Positions 35,226 through 44,385 are shown, numbered from the stretch's first letter. The stretch: 64,000 nt of DNA from Paenibacillus dendritiformis (GCF_945605565.1 NZ_OX216966.1:1991001-2055000), one strand, 5' to 3'. The notes: generated by a model not told the origin, from the letters alone. Translations and numbers: made by a program.

Positions 35226-35258
35226 GATCCGTTCCTGGCATGAACGGATCATTTTTTA
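35226..35258 (+). terminator. Rho-independent terminator on the plus strand, overlapping the toxin stop codon
   Basis: Perfect stem GATCCGTTC / GAACGGATC with a CTGGCAT loop, followed by ATTTTTTAT. It faces the toxin gene and would end a plus-strand RNA (yyaC read-through or a dedicated antisense RNA) exactly at the toxin 3 prime end. Confidence 0.75.
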
Positions 35259-35344
35259 TCCTGCCGGTCCGTCAGCTTAATGATGAGCTGAACGAGGCCG
35301 AGCACAAACGCACTCGTGGCGAAGAACATTTCGAACCCTTCCAT
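35249..35344 (-). CDS. Putative holin-like toxin peptide (type I toxin candidate)
   Basis: A 31-codon gene too short for ordinary gene finding. The peptide has a short polar start, one membrane helix (about residues 8-23, FATSAFVLGLVQLIIK) and a charged end TDRQDKK, the layout of the Hol_Tox peptides (relatives of TxpA and BsrG) in Bacillales. It is preceded by AAAGGAGGTGATC, an almost full-length complement of the 16S rRNA 3 prime end, 8 nt before the ATG, a level of ribosome affinity seen in type I toxins. A plus-strand terminator overlaps its stop codon, so converging RNAs meet at the 3 prime end, as in txpA/RatA. The antitoxin RNA itself is not proven. Confidence 0.65.
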   Translation of the reverse strand: MEGFEMFFATSAFVLGLVQLIIKLTDRQDKK

Positions 35345-35583
35345 GATGATCACCTCCTTTCGCGGCCGGACAACAAATACTGGAGCAGATACTGCGCCAT
35401 AGAAGGTGCTGATTCAGCGGTATTCATTTTGTGTAATATTATTCTATATCTATGTAGAAAAGTCGTTTCATAGAATCCATCTGTAGGAAATTTTGAATTT
35501 TTTTTGCACTTTGTGACAAGCATTCATAATATACAACCCGCGCGCATACGATGCGCGGCGCTTACAGAAAAGAGGAGATAGCT

Positions 35584-36372
35584 ATGCCAACGATCGCGGT
35601 TCATCCACAATTCAGCATACATATGGAGGAGCAAGGCCAGGGGCCGGCCGTCGTACTGCTGCACGGGTTCTGCGGCAGCTCGCGGTACTGGGCGGATCTG
35701 GCGCCGCTGCTGGCAGGAAGCTGCCGCGTCATTACGCCGGATCTGAGAGGCCATGGCAAATCGGATGCGCCTGTCGGTCCCTACACGATCGAACAGATGG
35801 CGGACGATGTGCTCCACTTGGCCGATACGCTCGGCCTGGACCAATTCGTGCTGCTGGGCCATTCGTTGGGAGGATATATTACGCTGTCATTCGCGCAGCG
35901 GCATGCGCACCGCTTGAAGGGATTCGGGCTGATCCACTCGACCGGGAAGCCGGACACGGAGGAGGGCAAGCAGAAGCGGCTTGCTACCGTAGAAGCGCTC
36001 CAGCGGCACGGCATCGTTCCGGTCGTGGACGATCTCGTGCCGAAGCTGTTCGCCGAGGATAGCGGCCCTGGGGAGGCTATCGACAAGGCGAAGGAGATTG
36101 GCTATTCTACGCCGCCTCAAGGGGCGATCGGCGCGGTGCTCGCGATGCGCGAACGGCCCGACCGCACGGCGGTCCTGCAGGCGACCGCGCTCCCGGTGCT
36201 GCTCGTGGCCGGGGAGAAAGATCGGATTGTCCCGCCGGACAATGTATTCACTGCGGCTGGAGACCATATCGAGCGCGTTACCCTCGAAGGGGTCGGACAT
36301 ATGGGCATGATGGAGGCGCCGGAGAAGCTGGCGGCCGAGATTCGTTCCTTCGCGGGCAAAGTATACGCATGA
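35584..36372 (+). CDS. Alpha/beta-fold hydrolase
   Basis: A 262-residue hydrolase. HG motif LLHGFCGSSRYW supplies the oxyanion hole, the nucleophile is Ser in LLGHSLGGYI (about residue 93), the acid is Asp in GEKDRIVP and the base His in GVGHMGMMEAP. DLRGHGKSDAP is the usual strand-4 motif. Substrate cannot be predicted; similar proteins are esterases or lactonases. ATG 35584 follows AGAGGAGATAGCT. Single gene with its own terminator. Confidence 0.88.
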   Translation: MPTIAVHPQFSIHMEEQGQGPAVVLLHGFCGSSRYWADLAPLLAGSCRVITPDLRGHGKSDAPVGPYTIEQMADDVLHLADTLGLDQFVLLGHSLGGYITLSFAQRHAHRLKGFGLIHSTGKPDTEEGKQKRLATVEALQRHGIVPVVDDLVPKLFAEDSGPGEAIDKAKEIGYSTPPQGAIGAVLAMRERPDRTAVLQATALPVLLVAGEKDRIVPPDNVFTAAGDHIERVTLEGVGHMGMMEAPEKLAAEIRSFAGKVYA

Positions 36373-36410
36373 CAGGCGGCCGAATGATAGACGGGCCCTT
36401 GTGAGAACGG

Positions 36411-36443
36411 GAGTGCTGCACCCTTGTGGACAGCACTCTTTGT
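36411..36443 (+). terminator. Terminator after the hydrolase gene
   Basis: GAGTGCTG / CAGCACTC stem with a 12-nt loop followed by TTTGTG. Confidence 0.65.
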
Positions 36444-36578
36444 GCGTTATACTGGATGTAATTTTGAGTAAATTAGACAGTTGTTAAAACGAATTCTTCT
36501 GCTACCCGATCATGATTATCACCGTATTTCTATAGGTTAGGAGCTGCACCTTATCGTCTTCGGCAGGGAGGTGGATTC

Positions 36579-37310
36579 ATGTATAGAAAGGATTATTTGC
36601 TGCGGCTGGTGCAGGAGATGACCGACCTGATCGGCAAAGCGATGAACCTGCGGCAGCAGAAAAAACGAACCGAGCTGCTGTTCGAATGGGACGAGCTAAT
36701 GCGGGAACGGTTCCGCATCAATGGCGATCTGGCCGATCGGCTGACCGGAGAGGACTTGATTCACCTGTTCCGGACCAATGGGCGGCTGCATGCCGACGAG
36801 CTTCAGGCTTTCGCGATCCTGCTCAATGAGCGGGCGAAGCTTGATCGGGAGAAAGAGCTGGCCGAACGCCATGAGATGCCCGTCAATGACGCTTCCCGAT
36901 CTGGACCGGATGATGTCACCTTCGAGGACCTGTATATCCGGCGTTCCATCAAAAGCTTGCATCTGCTGCTCGAGGCCATGCTGCATGGCAGCGACCGGCG
37001 GCTGCTTCCCGTCGTGGAGACGACGGATCGCCTGCTGCGGGAGCTGAAGGGCTACCGGATGCCGGACGAGCTGCTTGAGCGCCTGTGTGGTTGGCTCGAA
37101 CGGGAAGGCCGCTACGCCGAGGCCGAGGATGCGCTGTTCCGCTGGGTGCGGCAGGCCGCCGGCCACCCGGAGGAAGCGGAGCGGCGCAAGCGCCAGGGCG
37201 AACGATTCTATGAACGCCTCGCGGAATGCCCGGATGAAGCGCTGGAGCAGGGCGGCCTGCCTCGCGAAGAGCTGGCCGACGGCCGCGCTGATCTGGAGGC
37301 GATTCCATGA
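36579..37310 (+). CDS. DUF6483 family protein
   Basis: A 243-residue, almost fully alpha-helical cytoplasmic protein that I place in DUF6483. Conserved-looking parts are YRKDYLLRLVQEMTDLIGKA at the start and LYIRRSIKSLHLLLEAML in the middle; the C-terminal part (RLCGWLEREGRYAEAEDALFRW) looks like a TPR-type helical pair. No function is established. The ATG follows GGGAGGTGG. Single gene. Confidence 0.72.
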   Translation: MYRKDYLLRLVQEMTDLIGKAMNLRQQKKRTELLFEWDELMRERFRINGDLADRLTGEDLIHLFRTNGRLHADELQAFAILLNERAKLDREKELAERHEMPVNDASRSGPDDVTFEDLYIRRSIKSLHLLLEAMLHGSDRRLLPVVETTDRLLRELKGYRMPDELLERLCGWLEREGRYAEAEDALFRWVRQAAGHPEEAERRKRQGERFYERLAECPDEALEQGGLPREELADGRADLEAIP

Positions 37311-37672
37311 ACCCGGCCTTGGCCGGCCTGTGCTTCAGCCGATGGTTGACCCATTCAAGCCCGTCTTCAAGACCCAATATAAGACCTAAATATGACGAGA
37401 ACCTTGCCGGCCCGCAGGGTTCTTTTTCGATCCGCGCGATCGGTTCCCATGCTCACAATCATAGTTCCTAGGTCCTCTGATATAAGAAGCTCTTCACATT
37501 TACGGCTGATCCGTCGATAAAGTATAGTAGGTAATTCGGACTATGCATATTTTTGAATCTCTGGATACAGGAATTGCCGGATGCCGGCGAGGCGGCCAAC
37601 GGGGCTGCCTGCGACACGGCAAGCGGACCGATATAACACCCTGGCGCGAGAGACATGAGGAGGTTTTTTTAC
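37311..37672. other. Intergenic region before the PilZ gene
   Basis: 362 nt without a gene. It holds a terminator for the upstream gene (AGAACC / GGTTCT stem followed by TTTTTCG, 37398-37428) and a small GCCGGATGCCGGC palindrome near 37575. I see no riboswitch motif and no convincing promoter. Confidence 0.6.
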
Positions 37673-38338
37673 ATGGGGAATCAGGCATACACGATGGACA
37701 GCCCGGGTTTATTATCGGGAGCTTTGTTGAACTGCAGAACTGTGATCGAAGGCAGTGGCTGCGTGGCAACGGGTATGTTATCTTATATGGAAGGCGATTT
37801 GATCGAGGTTGAATTGCCTCAATTCGAACACTTCGAATTAGGGGAGCAAGTCAAAGTTACGATCTATTCCGGAATGGGCATCGTCAATTTTTTCACCAAA
37901 ATCATCGCCCGGAACGAGGGCTCCCTGCTGCTCATCCATCCGCCTCAGCAGCAGCAGCGGTTTACGGATAAGCGCGAGTCCCCGCGGGTCATTATCCGCA
38001 AGCATGGCTTCATCCATTCCGAAGCCGCATCACAGGAGAACCGGAGCGCCGTTCAGAGCGGAACCCCGATACACCTGGTCGATATCAGCCTGACCGGCGT
38101 GGGCTTCACGATGAGCGAAGGAGAGCCGCTGCGCGAGGGCATGCGGGTCGAAGCGGAGCTTCAATTGGGCTTCACCTTGCCCTGCCGCCTCAAGATTATG
38201 CACCGCTCCCGCCATTCCGAAGGGATGCTGTACGGAGCCAGCCTGGAAGGCCTCGACGAAGCCTCCATCCGTTCCCTGCGCGCCTTCATCCTGCGCGAAC
38301 AGATCACGGCTTATGTGGATAAGAAGCAGAATATATAG
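37673..38338 (+). CDS. PilZ-domain protein (c-di-GMP effector candidate)
   Basis: A 221-residue protein. The N-terminal half (about 15-95) resembles the YcgR-type flagellar-brake beta domain; the C-terminal half is PilZ with KRESPRV (Arg101 and Arg105, RxxxR) and VDISLTGVGF (Asp137, Ser139, Gly142, the D/NxSxxG box). Both c-di-GMP binding motifs are intact. It probably adjusts motility or surface glycan export; the gene for a secreted protein and an O-antigen-ligase-like protein follow. ATG 37673 lies 8 nt behind GAGGAGG. Confidence 0.85.
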   Translation: MGNQAYTMDSPGLLSGALLNCRTVIEGSGCVATGMLSYMEGDLIEVELPQFEHFELGEQVKVTIYSGMGIVNFFTKIIARNEGSLLLIHPPQQQQRFTDKRESPRVIIRKHGFIHSEAASQENRSAVQSGTPIHLVDISLTGVGFTMSEGEPLREGMRVEAELQLGFTLPCRLKIMHRSRHSEGMLYGASLEGLDEASIRSLRAFILREQITAYVDKKQNI

Positions 38339-38385
38339 ATAACATGTCGGCACTATATCCCTTTTCGAAGAAAGGAGAAGCAATT

Positions 38386-39780
38386 TTGAAAATATCATCC
38401 TTACGGTATTTCCTAACTTGCTGCGGACTAGCTGTATTCGGCGTCATGTTATTTCTTCTTCCAGGAACTGCAGAAGCCGGAACGGTATTTCCGCAGAAGC
38501 AGATCGATTCCTACGATGTAGAATTGAAGGAGGATCCGACATATGTTCCGACTCCGCTGAGCGTCACGGAAGCAACCTACACCCAGACCGTCAACCTCGA
38601 CCCGGCGGTGGCGGAAGTCACGGTGGATCCGGTTCTGGGCCAATATGCGATTACAGGCAAAACCTACGGCACGACCACCGTCGAATACAAATGGACCACC
38701 GCCCAAAATGTCGAGCTCGTACATAAGTTCACGGTTACGGTCGATTCCGGCGGGATAGCGCCGCGTGTGAACATTAACGCTCAAGACGATATTTATTTTC
38801 CCTTATCCAGGAGCACTACACATGATATAAAATTAAATAGTATTTTCTCAGGGAATATTAACTGGGTTTTAAATTCATTTGAGTATACGGATACAAATAA
38901 TCTGTTTCGTCGTGGCTACAACTTTAATGATCCCAACAATTGTTCTTATACGTTAATATACGATGACCGTACAGGTGACACGAGAATAGAGCTCAAAGTG
39001 AAGGATCTGAATGGTTATTATGCTTCCTACTTCTTCGACGTCTCAACCAACTGGGATCCCGTCTTTCAGCCGCAGCCGGACCGGACCCTAGTTCAGGGCA
39101 AGGAGTACACCTTCAATCTGAACGAAATGAAGGTCTTTACGGATGCGGATGATGACAAACTGAACTACACTATAGATCCGGTTACTGGAGTGACGGCATC
39201 CATTAATGAGGATACGTTGACGGTTACGTCAAATATCGAGCAAGAGTTCGCGCTGACGATCCGGGCCGATGACGGCCGGAACGGGAAGGCTGCCGGCGTG
39301 TTACATTTCAAGGCTTGGCGCTCCGAGGAGGTTGGCATTGCAGGGACCTATCCGGAGACGCACAACACGATCCGCTTTACCCAGGTCGCCCAAGGGAAGT
39401 ATGTGCTCGCTCCTCTCAAAAAAACTACGATGCCTGGAGAGACGGAGCTGCTGGGGTGGGTAGATGAAGGTGAAGCGCGGGCTGCGGATTCAGACGGGGA
39501 TCTTGAATTTGCTATCGATGAAGTCAATGAGCCGAACCAAAAGCTTCCAGCCTTGCAAGCAGGCACTTACGGACTTTATTATTTATATGACTCTTCCAAT
39601 ATTACGCTCGACAGAGTCGTGCATCTTATCGGCATCGATGTGGTGCGGAGCCAGTTGGAGGAAATCGACCGTGACCATGAAAATAACGGGCTGGATATTA
39701 TGGATGCGCATCGATGGTTAATGATGTACAATAACACGTATTTTAATGCGAAAGTCGTCCTGTCGCTGCTTCCATCTTAA
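38386..39780 (+). CDS. Secreted beta-rich protein with C-terminal calcium-loop segment
   Basis: A 464-residue exported protein with a signal peptide (to about TAEA, residue 31). The mature part is beta-rich, with Ig/cadherin-like passages (ATYTQTVNLDPAVAEVTV; FQPQPDRTLVQGKEYTFNL; VFTDADDDKLNYTID) and near the end DHENNGLDIMDAHRWLMM, an EF-hand/dockerin-like Asp-x-x-x-Asn loop. The TTG start at 38386 follows AAAGGAG. The stretch 38800-39010 is clearly richer in A and T than its surroundings, suggesting a domain of different origin. I do not recognise a specific family; a surface-structure or adhesion role is possible. Confidence 0.6.
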   Translation: MKISSLRYFLTCCGLAVFGVMLFLLPGTAEAGTVFPQKQIDSYDVELKEDPTYVPTPLSVTEATYTQTVNLDPAVAEVTVDPVLGQYAITGKTYGTTTVEYKWTTAQNVELVHKFTVTVDSGGIAPRVNINAQDDIYFPLSRSTTHDIKLNSIFSGNINWVLNSFEYTDTNNLFRRGYNFNDPNNCSYTLIYDDRTGDTRIELKVKDLNGYYASYFFDVSTNWDPVFQPQPDRTLVQGKEYTFNLNEMKVFTDADDDKLNYTIDPVTGVTASINEDTLTVTSNIEQEFALTIRADDGRNGKAAGVLHFKAWRSEEVGIAGTYPETHNTIRFTQVAQGKYVLAPLKKTTMPGETELLGWVDEGEARAADSDGDLEFAIDEVNEPNQKLPALQAGTYGLYYLYDSSNITLDRVVHLIGIDVVRSQLEEIDRDHENNGLDIMDAHRWLMMYNNTYFNAKVVLSLLPS

Positions 39781-39807
39781 CGGCAGACAAGCACGTCAGA
39801 ATCATAC

Positions 39808-39836
39808 AGGCTAACCTTAGGGTTGGCCTTTTGCTA
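39808..39836 (+). terminator. Terminator after the secreted protein gene
   Basis: AGGCTAACC / GGTTGGCCT stem with a TTAG loop followed by TTTTGC. Confidence 0.7.
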
Positions 39837-39886
39837 TTAAGAGAACAATATTAAAGATATATAGAGTGATAGGTGGAGAAGAAGGC

Positions 39887-41851
39887 ATGAATGAGAAAAG
39901 CGAACGAAACGGAGGATGGACCGCGGCGGCTGCCGGGGTGGCGGCAGGCATCCTGCTGCTCACGCTGTGGTTGAACGGCCTGTTCTACAACGGAGATACG
40001 GTTGTGCTCTCCGTTCTGATGTGTGCGGCGGCTATCGCGCTCCTTCTGATCAGGCGCGCAGTTCTATCCCCTGCCATTCTGCTGCCGCTCGTTCTCCTGG
40101 CCGCCTATGGCATCGTCCGCTTCCTCGATCCGGCGAGCGTGCACGGCACCCACATGCAGATAATCCGCTATGCGATGTACACCGGGTGGACGGTGGCGAT
40201 ATCCGCGTTTTTTTGCGGGCGCAGCTCTGACTCGGCGTGGAAAAAAGGACTGCAAGCGCTCCTCGTCGTTGGCGCCATCAACAGCCTGAGCGCGCTCCTG
40301 ATGCTGGGCGGATGGCTTCCTTATGAAGCCGGTGTCATGACAAGCGAGAACGTCGAAATCTCCGCCTGGGGATTCCGCCTGGGCGGCTTCCTGCAATATC
40401 CGAACACCCTCGGAGCGGTAACGGGCGCTTTTCTGCTCCTTCAGCTTTATCTTGTCCAGACCGCTTCCGGCTTCCGGGCGCGTATGGCAGCGATGCTGCC
40501 CGTCCTTCCTCACATGGCCGTCCTGATGCTGACGGAGTCCCGGGGCTCGTGGCTGGTCGTCGCGTTTGTATGGACTGTCGGGCTGTTGTTTTTGCATAAA
40601 AAACGGCGCGCTTATATCTTGTTAACCGCCCGCTCGGCAGCCTGGGGATTCGTCGGGGCCGCGAGCGCCGCTTCCTTGTGGCCGGAGCATCGCGATATGA
40701 TTCCGTTAGCCGTGGCGGCGGCCTGGGCCGGATCAATAGGGGGAGAAGCGCTGCTTCACCGTCTGCGGCATTCCCGCCGGCTCGGAATCGTATGCTCGTT
40801 CTTGATTGCGGCGGCACCTGCTGTGCTTGGTCTGCTGCTGATGCCGCAGGGGGCATCCGAGCGCCTAACGGATCATTATGCGACCGCAGGCGCGCGGACG
40901 CAGTTCTACCGCGATGCGCTGATCTTGTGGCGGGAGCATCCGTGGTTCGGCGCTGGCGGAGATGCTTGGCGGCAGCAGTTCGCGCGCATTCAGAGCGAGC
41001 CCTATGTCGGCAAAGAAGTCCACAGCAGCTTCTTCGATCTGCTCCTCGACGTCGGCGTCATCGGAACGGCGCCCGCGCTCATGCTGGCCGCGGCGGCGCT
41101 TTATACTGCTTGGCGCCGTCACCAAGGGCTGGCCATGGCCGCGGCCGTGCTCCTGCTGCATAGCGCAGTCGACTTCGACATGGCCTTCGGCTTCTTCGCG
41201 CTGCTGCTCCTTGCCTTGCTGGCGCTTGCAGCAGGCGCCGGCGAGCCGGGCCATGGAAGGCCGCTCCTGCGCATCGGCCGCACGGCGTCGCTTCTGCTGG
41301 CGCTGCCGCTGGGCGCCGCAGGCTTGCTGGCGGCTGTGCACGCCGCAGCCCAGCCGCTCGCGGACGCCGACGGCATGCTGGCGCTGAAGCTGACGCCAGC
41401 CGACACCGGGCTTCGCATCGCGGTGTCGCGGGCCTTGCCGCCGGAAGAGGCCGTCGCCCTGCTCGCGGAAGGCGGCCGCTATGAACGGAGCGGCTTCGCG
41501 CTCTACCGCGAGCTTGCCTTGGCCAGCAGCGGCCTCGGCCGGGCGGCGGAGGAGGCCGGCTATTGGCGGGAGGCCATCGCCTGCGCCCCGTTCGACCGCG
41601 ACCTGCGAACGGAAGCGATTGAGCGGCTGGCCGAGCAGGCCCGCCACGCCGCAATTGCCGGCGCCCGCGACAAGGCCAAAATATTGGCGGCGGCTGCCGA
41701 AGACATGTACCATCGCTATGAAGCCGAGGTACAGCGCGTTGCATCGATGCCGAATGCCGCCAATGACAAGCATTTTGCGATGACCGAGGAGGCCAGGCGC
41801 GCGTACATGGCCATCGTGCCTCTGCTCGGCTTCAACAGCGACCGGCGATAA
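39887..41851 (+). CDS. O-antigen ligase/polymerase-like membrane protein with TPR-like tail
   Basis: A 654-residue protein with about a dozen membrane helices (residues 10-440) and a soluble helical C-terminus (about 480-654). The Wzy_C/O-antigen-ligase region is recognisable by LTESRGSWLVV, GARTQFYRDALILWREHPWFGAGGDAWRQQF and the large periplasm-facing loop after it. The tail (ELALASSGLGRAAEEAGYWREAIACAP) looks like TPR repeats. Such proteins join or polymerise lipid-linked glycans outside the membrane. GTGGAGAAGAAGG precedes ATG 39887. No other polysaccharide genes are adjacent. Confidence 0.75.
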   Translation: MNEKSERNGGWTAAAAGVAAGILLLTLWLNGLFYNGDTVVLSVLMCAAAIALLLIRRAVLSPAILLPLVLLAAYGIVRFLDPASVHGTHMQIIRYAMYTGWTVAISAFFCGRSSDSAWKKGLQALLVVGAINSLSALLMLGGWLPYEAGVMTSENVEISAWGFRLGGFLQYPNTLGAVTGAFLLLQLYLVQTASGFRARMAAMLPVLPHMAVLMLTESRGSWLVVAFVWTVGLLFLHKKRRAYILLTARSAAWGFVGAASAASLWPEHRDMIPLAVAAAWAGSIGGEALLHRLRHSRRLGIVCSFLIAAAPAVLGLLLMPQGASERLTDHYATAGARTQFYRDALILWREHPWFGAGGDAWRQQFARIQSEPYVGKEVHSSFFDLLLDVGVIGTAPALMLAAAALYTAWRRHQGLAMAAAVLLLHSAVDFDMAFGFFALLLLALLALAAGAGEPGHGRPLLRIGRTASLLLALPLGAAGLLAAVHAAAQPLADADGMLALKLTPADTGLRIAVSRALPPEEAVALLAEGGRYERSGFALYRELALASSGLGRAAEEAGYWREAIACAPFDRDLRTEAIERLAEQARHAAIAGARDKAKILAAAAEDMYHRYEAEVQRVASMPNAANDKHFAMTEEARRAYMAIVPLLGFNSDRR

Positions 41852-41900
41852 TCCCGCCTGCAAGCGCAGGAGGGGATTATCGGCCGGTCGTTTTTTTTGG
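41848..41900 (+). terminator. Terminator after the O-antigen-ligase-like gene
   Basis: ATAATCCC-GCCTGC / GCAGG-GGGGATTAT stem followed some 12 nt later by T8. Confidence 0.7.
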
Positions 41901-42127
41901 CATGGGACGAAATATGTCCGGTAAAGCCCTTTGATCCACTCTCCCGTGTACCCAGAACTTGAAAATGTTGAATGACGAACGCGCTATCCTGATTACTTAA
42001 TATTTCCTTATTGATATATACGTTTTCTTAACTATTTTTAATAGAATGTTTTGTTGGTTTTTTCCAATCTATTCGTTAGGGTTATAGGGTGAGCATATAT
42101 GACAGAAATGACATGGGAGGTTTTATC

Positions 42128-43168
42128 ATGAGCTTGAAAAAAGCTATCGTCGCAACTTTGATTGGATCCGGCATACTGGCCGCATTGACAGGCCCGATTC
42201 CTGCAGGCGCGAAGGCAGCGCAGGAGAAGCGGCAAGAGCAGCAGCAAGCGGATCGCTGGACGGTTCAAGTGGATCCGAAATTTACTGAAAAGTTGAATAA
42301 AGCGGTAAAGTTATTTGCCGGGAAAGACGTTGAATTGCAGAAGGCAGGCAAGCTTGTCATTTATTCGGCTTATGTCGCAGAAGTGCGATCTGTAGATGGG
42401 AAATATTTTGCGCAATATGACATCGATACAGGGACTATCTGGACCGTAGGCGGCCAAACCGCCACGCTTGACCAGATCAGCAAGCAGGATCAAGAAGAGG
42501 TTCTGAAGGCGTTGAAAGGAATATATGCGAAGAAGGACTACGTATTTGATAATGAAGTTGAGGTGACTCACCAGTATACGGATGAGAAGGCAGAGGTGAG
42601 AGATGAGAGAACGTATCGCTTGCGAGGAAAAGATTTCTCTGCTGATCTAAACAAAGATTGGGTTATTGGGGGAGATCACCTCATCTCTATAGAGATTTAT
42701 TTCGATAAGCAAGAGCTTGATCCGAAATTGTTGAAAGCGGCGACAGATGCCGCTAAAACGGCTTTTGCCCATAATTTTGAAATGGAGAGGGGTCACCTTA
42801 CGGCTTATTTTAGTCCACATCAGTCGAAAAAAGGTCAAAAACCAGAATTAAAGTGGGTGCTTCGGGACGACAAGGTTACGATTTACGCGGATCCCAAGTC
42901 AGGAAAAATAAATAGCGTAATCAATGAGCTCGGAATAAAAGTACGGGATAATAAAGGAATTTCAGAAAAAGAGGCAAAAGAAGCGGTTGCTCCGTTAGCA
43001 AAGAAATTGTTCAACATCGATCTTAATGGATATAACGTAAAATGGGATAACCTGGAAAAGGACTATTACTTCACCAAAAAGAATGGCACGAGTGTGAGGG
43101 CGGCATTGGATGCCAAGAAAAAAGCGGTCTACCTGAAAGCGGGGAGCGCTGCGGCTCGCGGGGCCTAA
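42128..43168 (+). CDS. Secreted protein, first member of a tandem paralog pair
   Basis: A 346-residue exported protein of unknown function. The signal peptide (MSLKKAIVATLIGSGILAAL, cleavage near AGAKA) is nearly identical to that of the next gene. The mature part alternates short helices and beta strands; near the end EKEAKEAVAPLAKKLFNIDL...VKWDNLEKDYYF recalls PepSY or YcdB-type inhibitor-like repeats, but the match is weak. Lys/Glu/Asp rich and very soluble. ATG 42128 follows GGGAGGTTTTATC. No membrane anchor after the signal peptide. Confidence 0.7.
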   Translation: MSLKKAIVATLIGSGILAALTGPIPAGAKAAQEKRQEQQQADRWTVQVDPKFTEKLNKAVKLFAGKDVELQKAGKLVIYSAYVAEVRSVDGKYFAQYDIDTGTIWTVGGQTATLDQISKQDQEEVLKALKGIYAKKDYVFDNEVEVTHQYTDEKAEVRDERTYRLRGKDFSADLNKDWVIGGDHLISIEIYFDKQELDPKLLKAATDAAKTAFAHNFEMERGHLTAYFSPHQSKKGQKPELKWVLRDDKVTIYADPKSGKINSVINELGIKVRDNKGISEKEAKEAVAPLAKKLFNIDLNGYNVKWDNLEKDYYFTKKNGTSVRAALDAKKKAVYLKAGSAAARGA

Positions 43169-43263
43169 GAAGTCAGCGGCGACTACGGCGCGAATCTTAA
43201 GTATTTAAGTCTGTTTACAGTTTGAAGTGATGAATGAGATATTTCGAAGAGGAGGATTTTATC

Positions 43264-44283
43264 ATGAACTTGAAAAAAACTATCGTCGCAACCTTGATCG
43301 CATCCGGCATGCTGGCCGCATTGACAGGCCCGATACCTGCGGGCGCGGAGGCAGCGCAGGAGACACAGCAAGAGCAGCAATCGGACAGTAAGAAGGTTCC
43401 CATCGACAAGAAGCTGCTTCCCAAGCTGCAAAAAGCGGTAAAACAATTCGCGGGAAAAGAGATAAAGCTGCAGGATGTTGGAGAGTTTGATAATGAAGCA
43501 AGAACGGTGGTAGAAGTCAAATCTGAAGACGGAAACTATCGAGCTTACTTCGAACATAAATCAGGAAGAATATGGAGTGTAAGCGGAAATACGACAATCG
43601 ATAAAATCGGCAAAAAGGATCAAGATGAAATCCTGAAAACATTGAAAGGGATGCATTCAAAGAAGACATACGCATTTGACAAAGAAGTGGTCATGTTCGC
43701 GGGCTATGATGATAAAAAAGAAAAGCTTACAGAGCATATCACATATCAGTTGAGAGGGAAAGACTTTACTGTAAGTCTGGGTAGCGATTCTGGGGGGCTG
43801 CAAAAAGAGCGTTTCGATATCAATATCAAATTTGAAAAGAAGGAACTTGATTCGAAATTATTGAAAACGGCGGCTGAAGCGGTGAAGACGGCTTTAGAGC
43901 ATGAATTCGACGTGACGGAGGCAGCTCTCGTATATACCGGGGCTAGAGGGAATTCATGGGTCCTTGAGGACGACAATGCTATGGTTTATGTAGAAGCAAA
44001 GACCGGAAAGGCAACCAACTTTTTTCATCATGCCCGCAAACAAGTCACGACAAATAAAGTGATTACGGAAAAAGAGGCCAAAGAAAAGGTCGCTCCGATT
44101 GCCAAGAAATTATTCAATATCGACATTTCCAAATCTGAAGTGAAATGGGACAGCTTATATAAAGATTACTGCTTCTTCATCGAAAATAAAGGCACCGTGG
44201 TGAGAGCGGCATTGGATGCCGACAAAAACGTGGTGTATCTTAAATCCGGGGACAATGCGGCTCACGGGGGAGACGGCGTTTGA
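43264..44283 (+). CDS. Secreted protein, second member of a tandem paralog pair
   Basis: A 339-residue exported protein, clearly a duplicate of the preceding gene: same signal peptide (MNLKKTIVATLIASGMLAAL), same order of blocks (KLQKAVKQFAGKEIKLQ, TIWTVGG-like RIWSVSGN, YQLRGKDFTV, ELDSKLLKTAAEAVKTAL and the C-terminal EKEAKEKVAPIAKKLFNID). The middle has diverged more than the ends. Ribosome binding site AGGAGGATTTTATC is also shared, so the duplication included the leader. Function unknown. Confidence 0.7.
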   Translation: MNLKKTIVATLIASGMLAALTGPIPAGAEAAQETQQEQQSDSKKVPIDKKLLPKLQKAVKQFAGKEIKLQDVGEFDNEARTVVEVKSEDGNYRAYFEHKSGRIWSVSGNTTIDKIGKKDQDEILKTLKGMHSKKTYAFDKEVVMFAGYDDKKEKLTEHITYQLRGKDFTVSLGSDSGGLQKERFDINIKFEKKELDSKLLKTAAEAVKTALEHEFDVTEAALVYTGARGNSWVLEDDNAMVYVEAKTGKATNFFHHARKQVTTNKVITEKEAKEKVAPIAKKLFNIDISKSEVKWDSLYKDYCFFIENKGTVVRAALDADKNVVYLKSGDNAAHGGDGV

Positions 44284-44350
44284 TATCTATGCATGCATGG
44301 AATTGACCCTTAAAAGACAATTGGCGGCTTCCAATATATAAATACCCACC

Positions 44351-44382
44351 AAAAAACCGGGGGCGGCGCCTCCGGTTTTTTC
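44351..44382. terminator. Bidirectional terminator
   Basis: AAAAAACCGG / CCGGTTTTTT stem with a GC-rich loop, between the converging paralog gene and the dehydrogenase gene; A and T tails allow both directions. Confidence 0.85.
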
Positions 44383-44385
44383 GTG

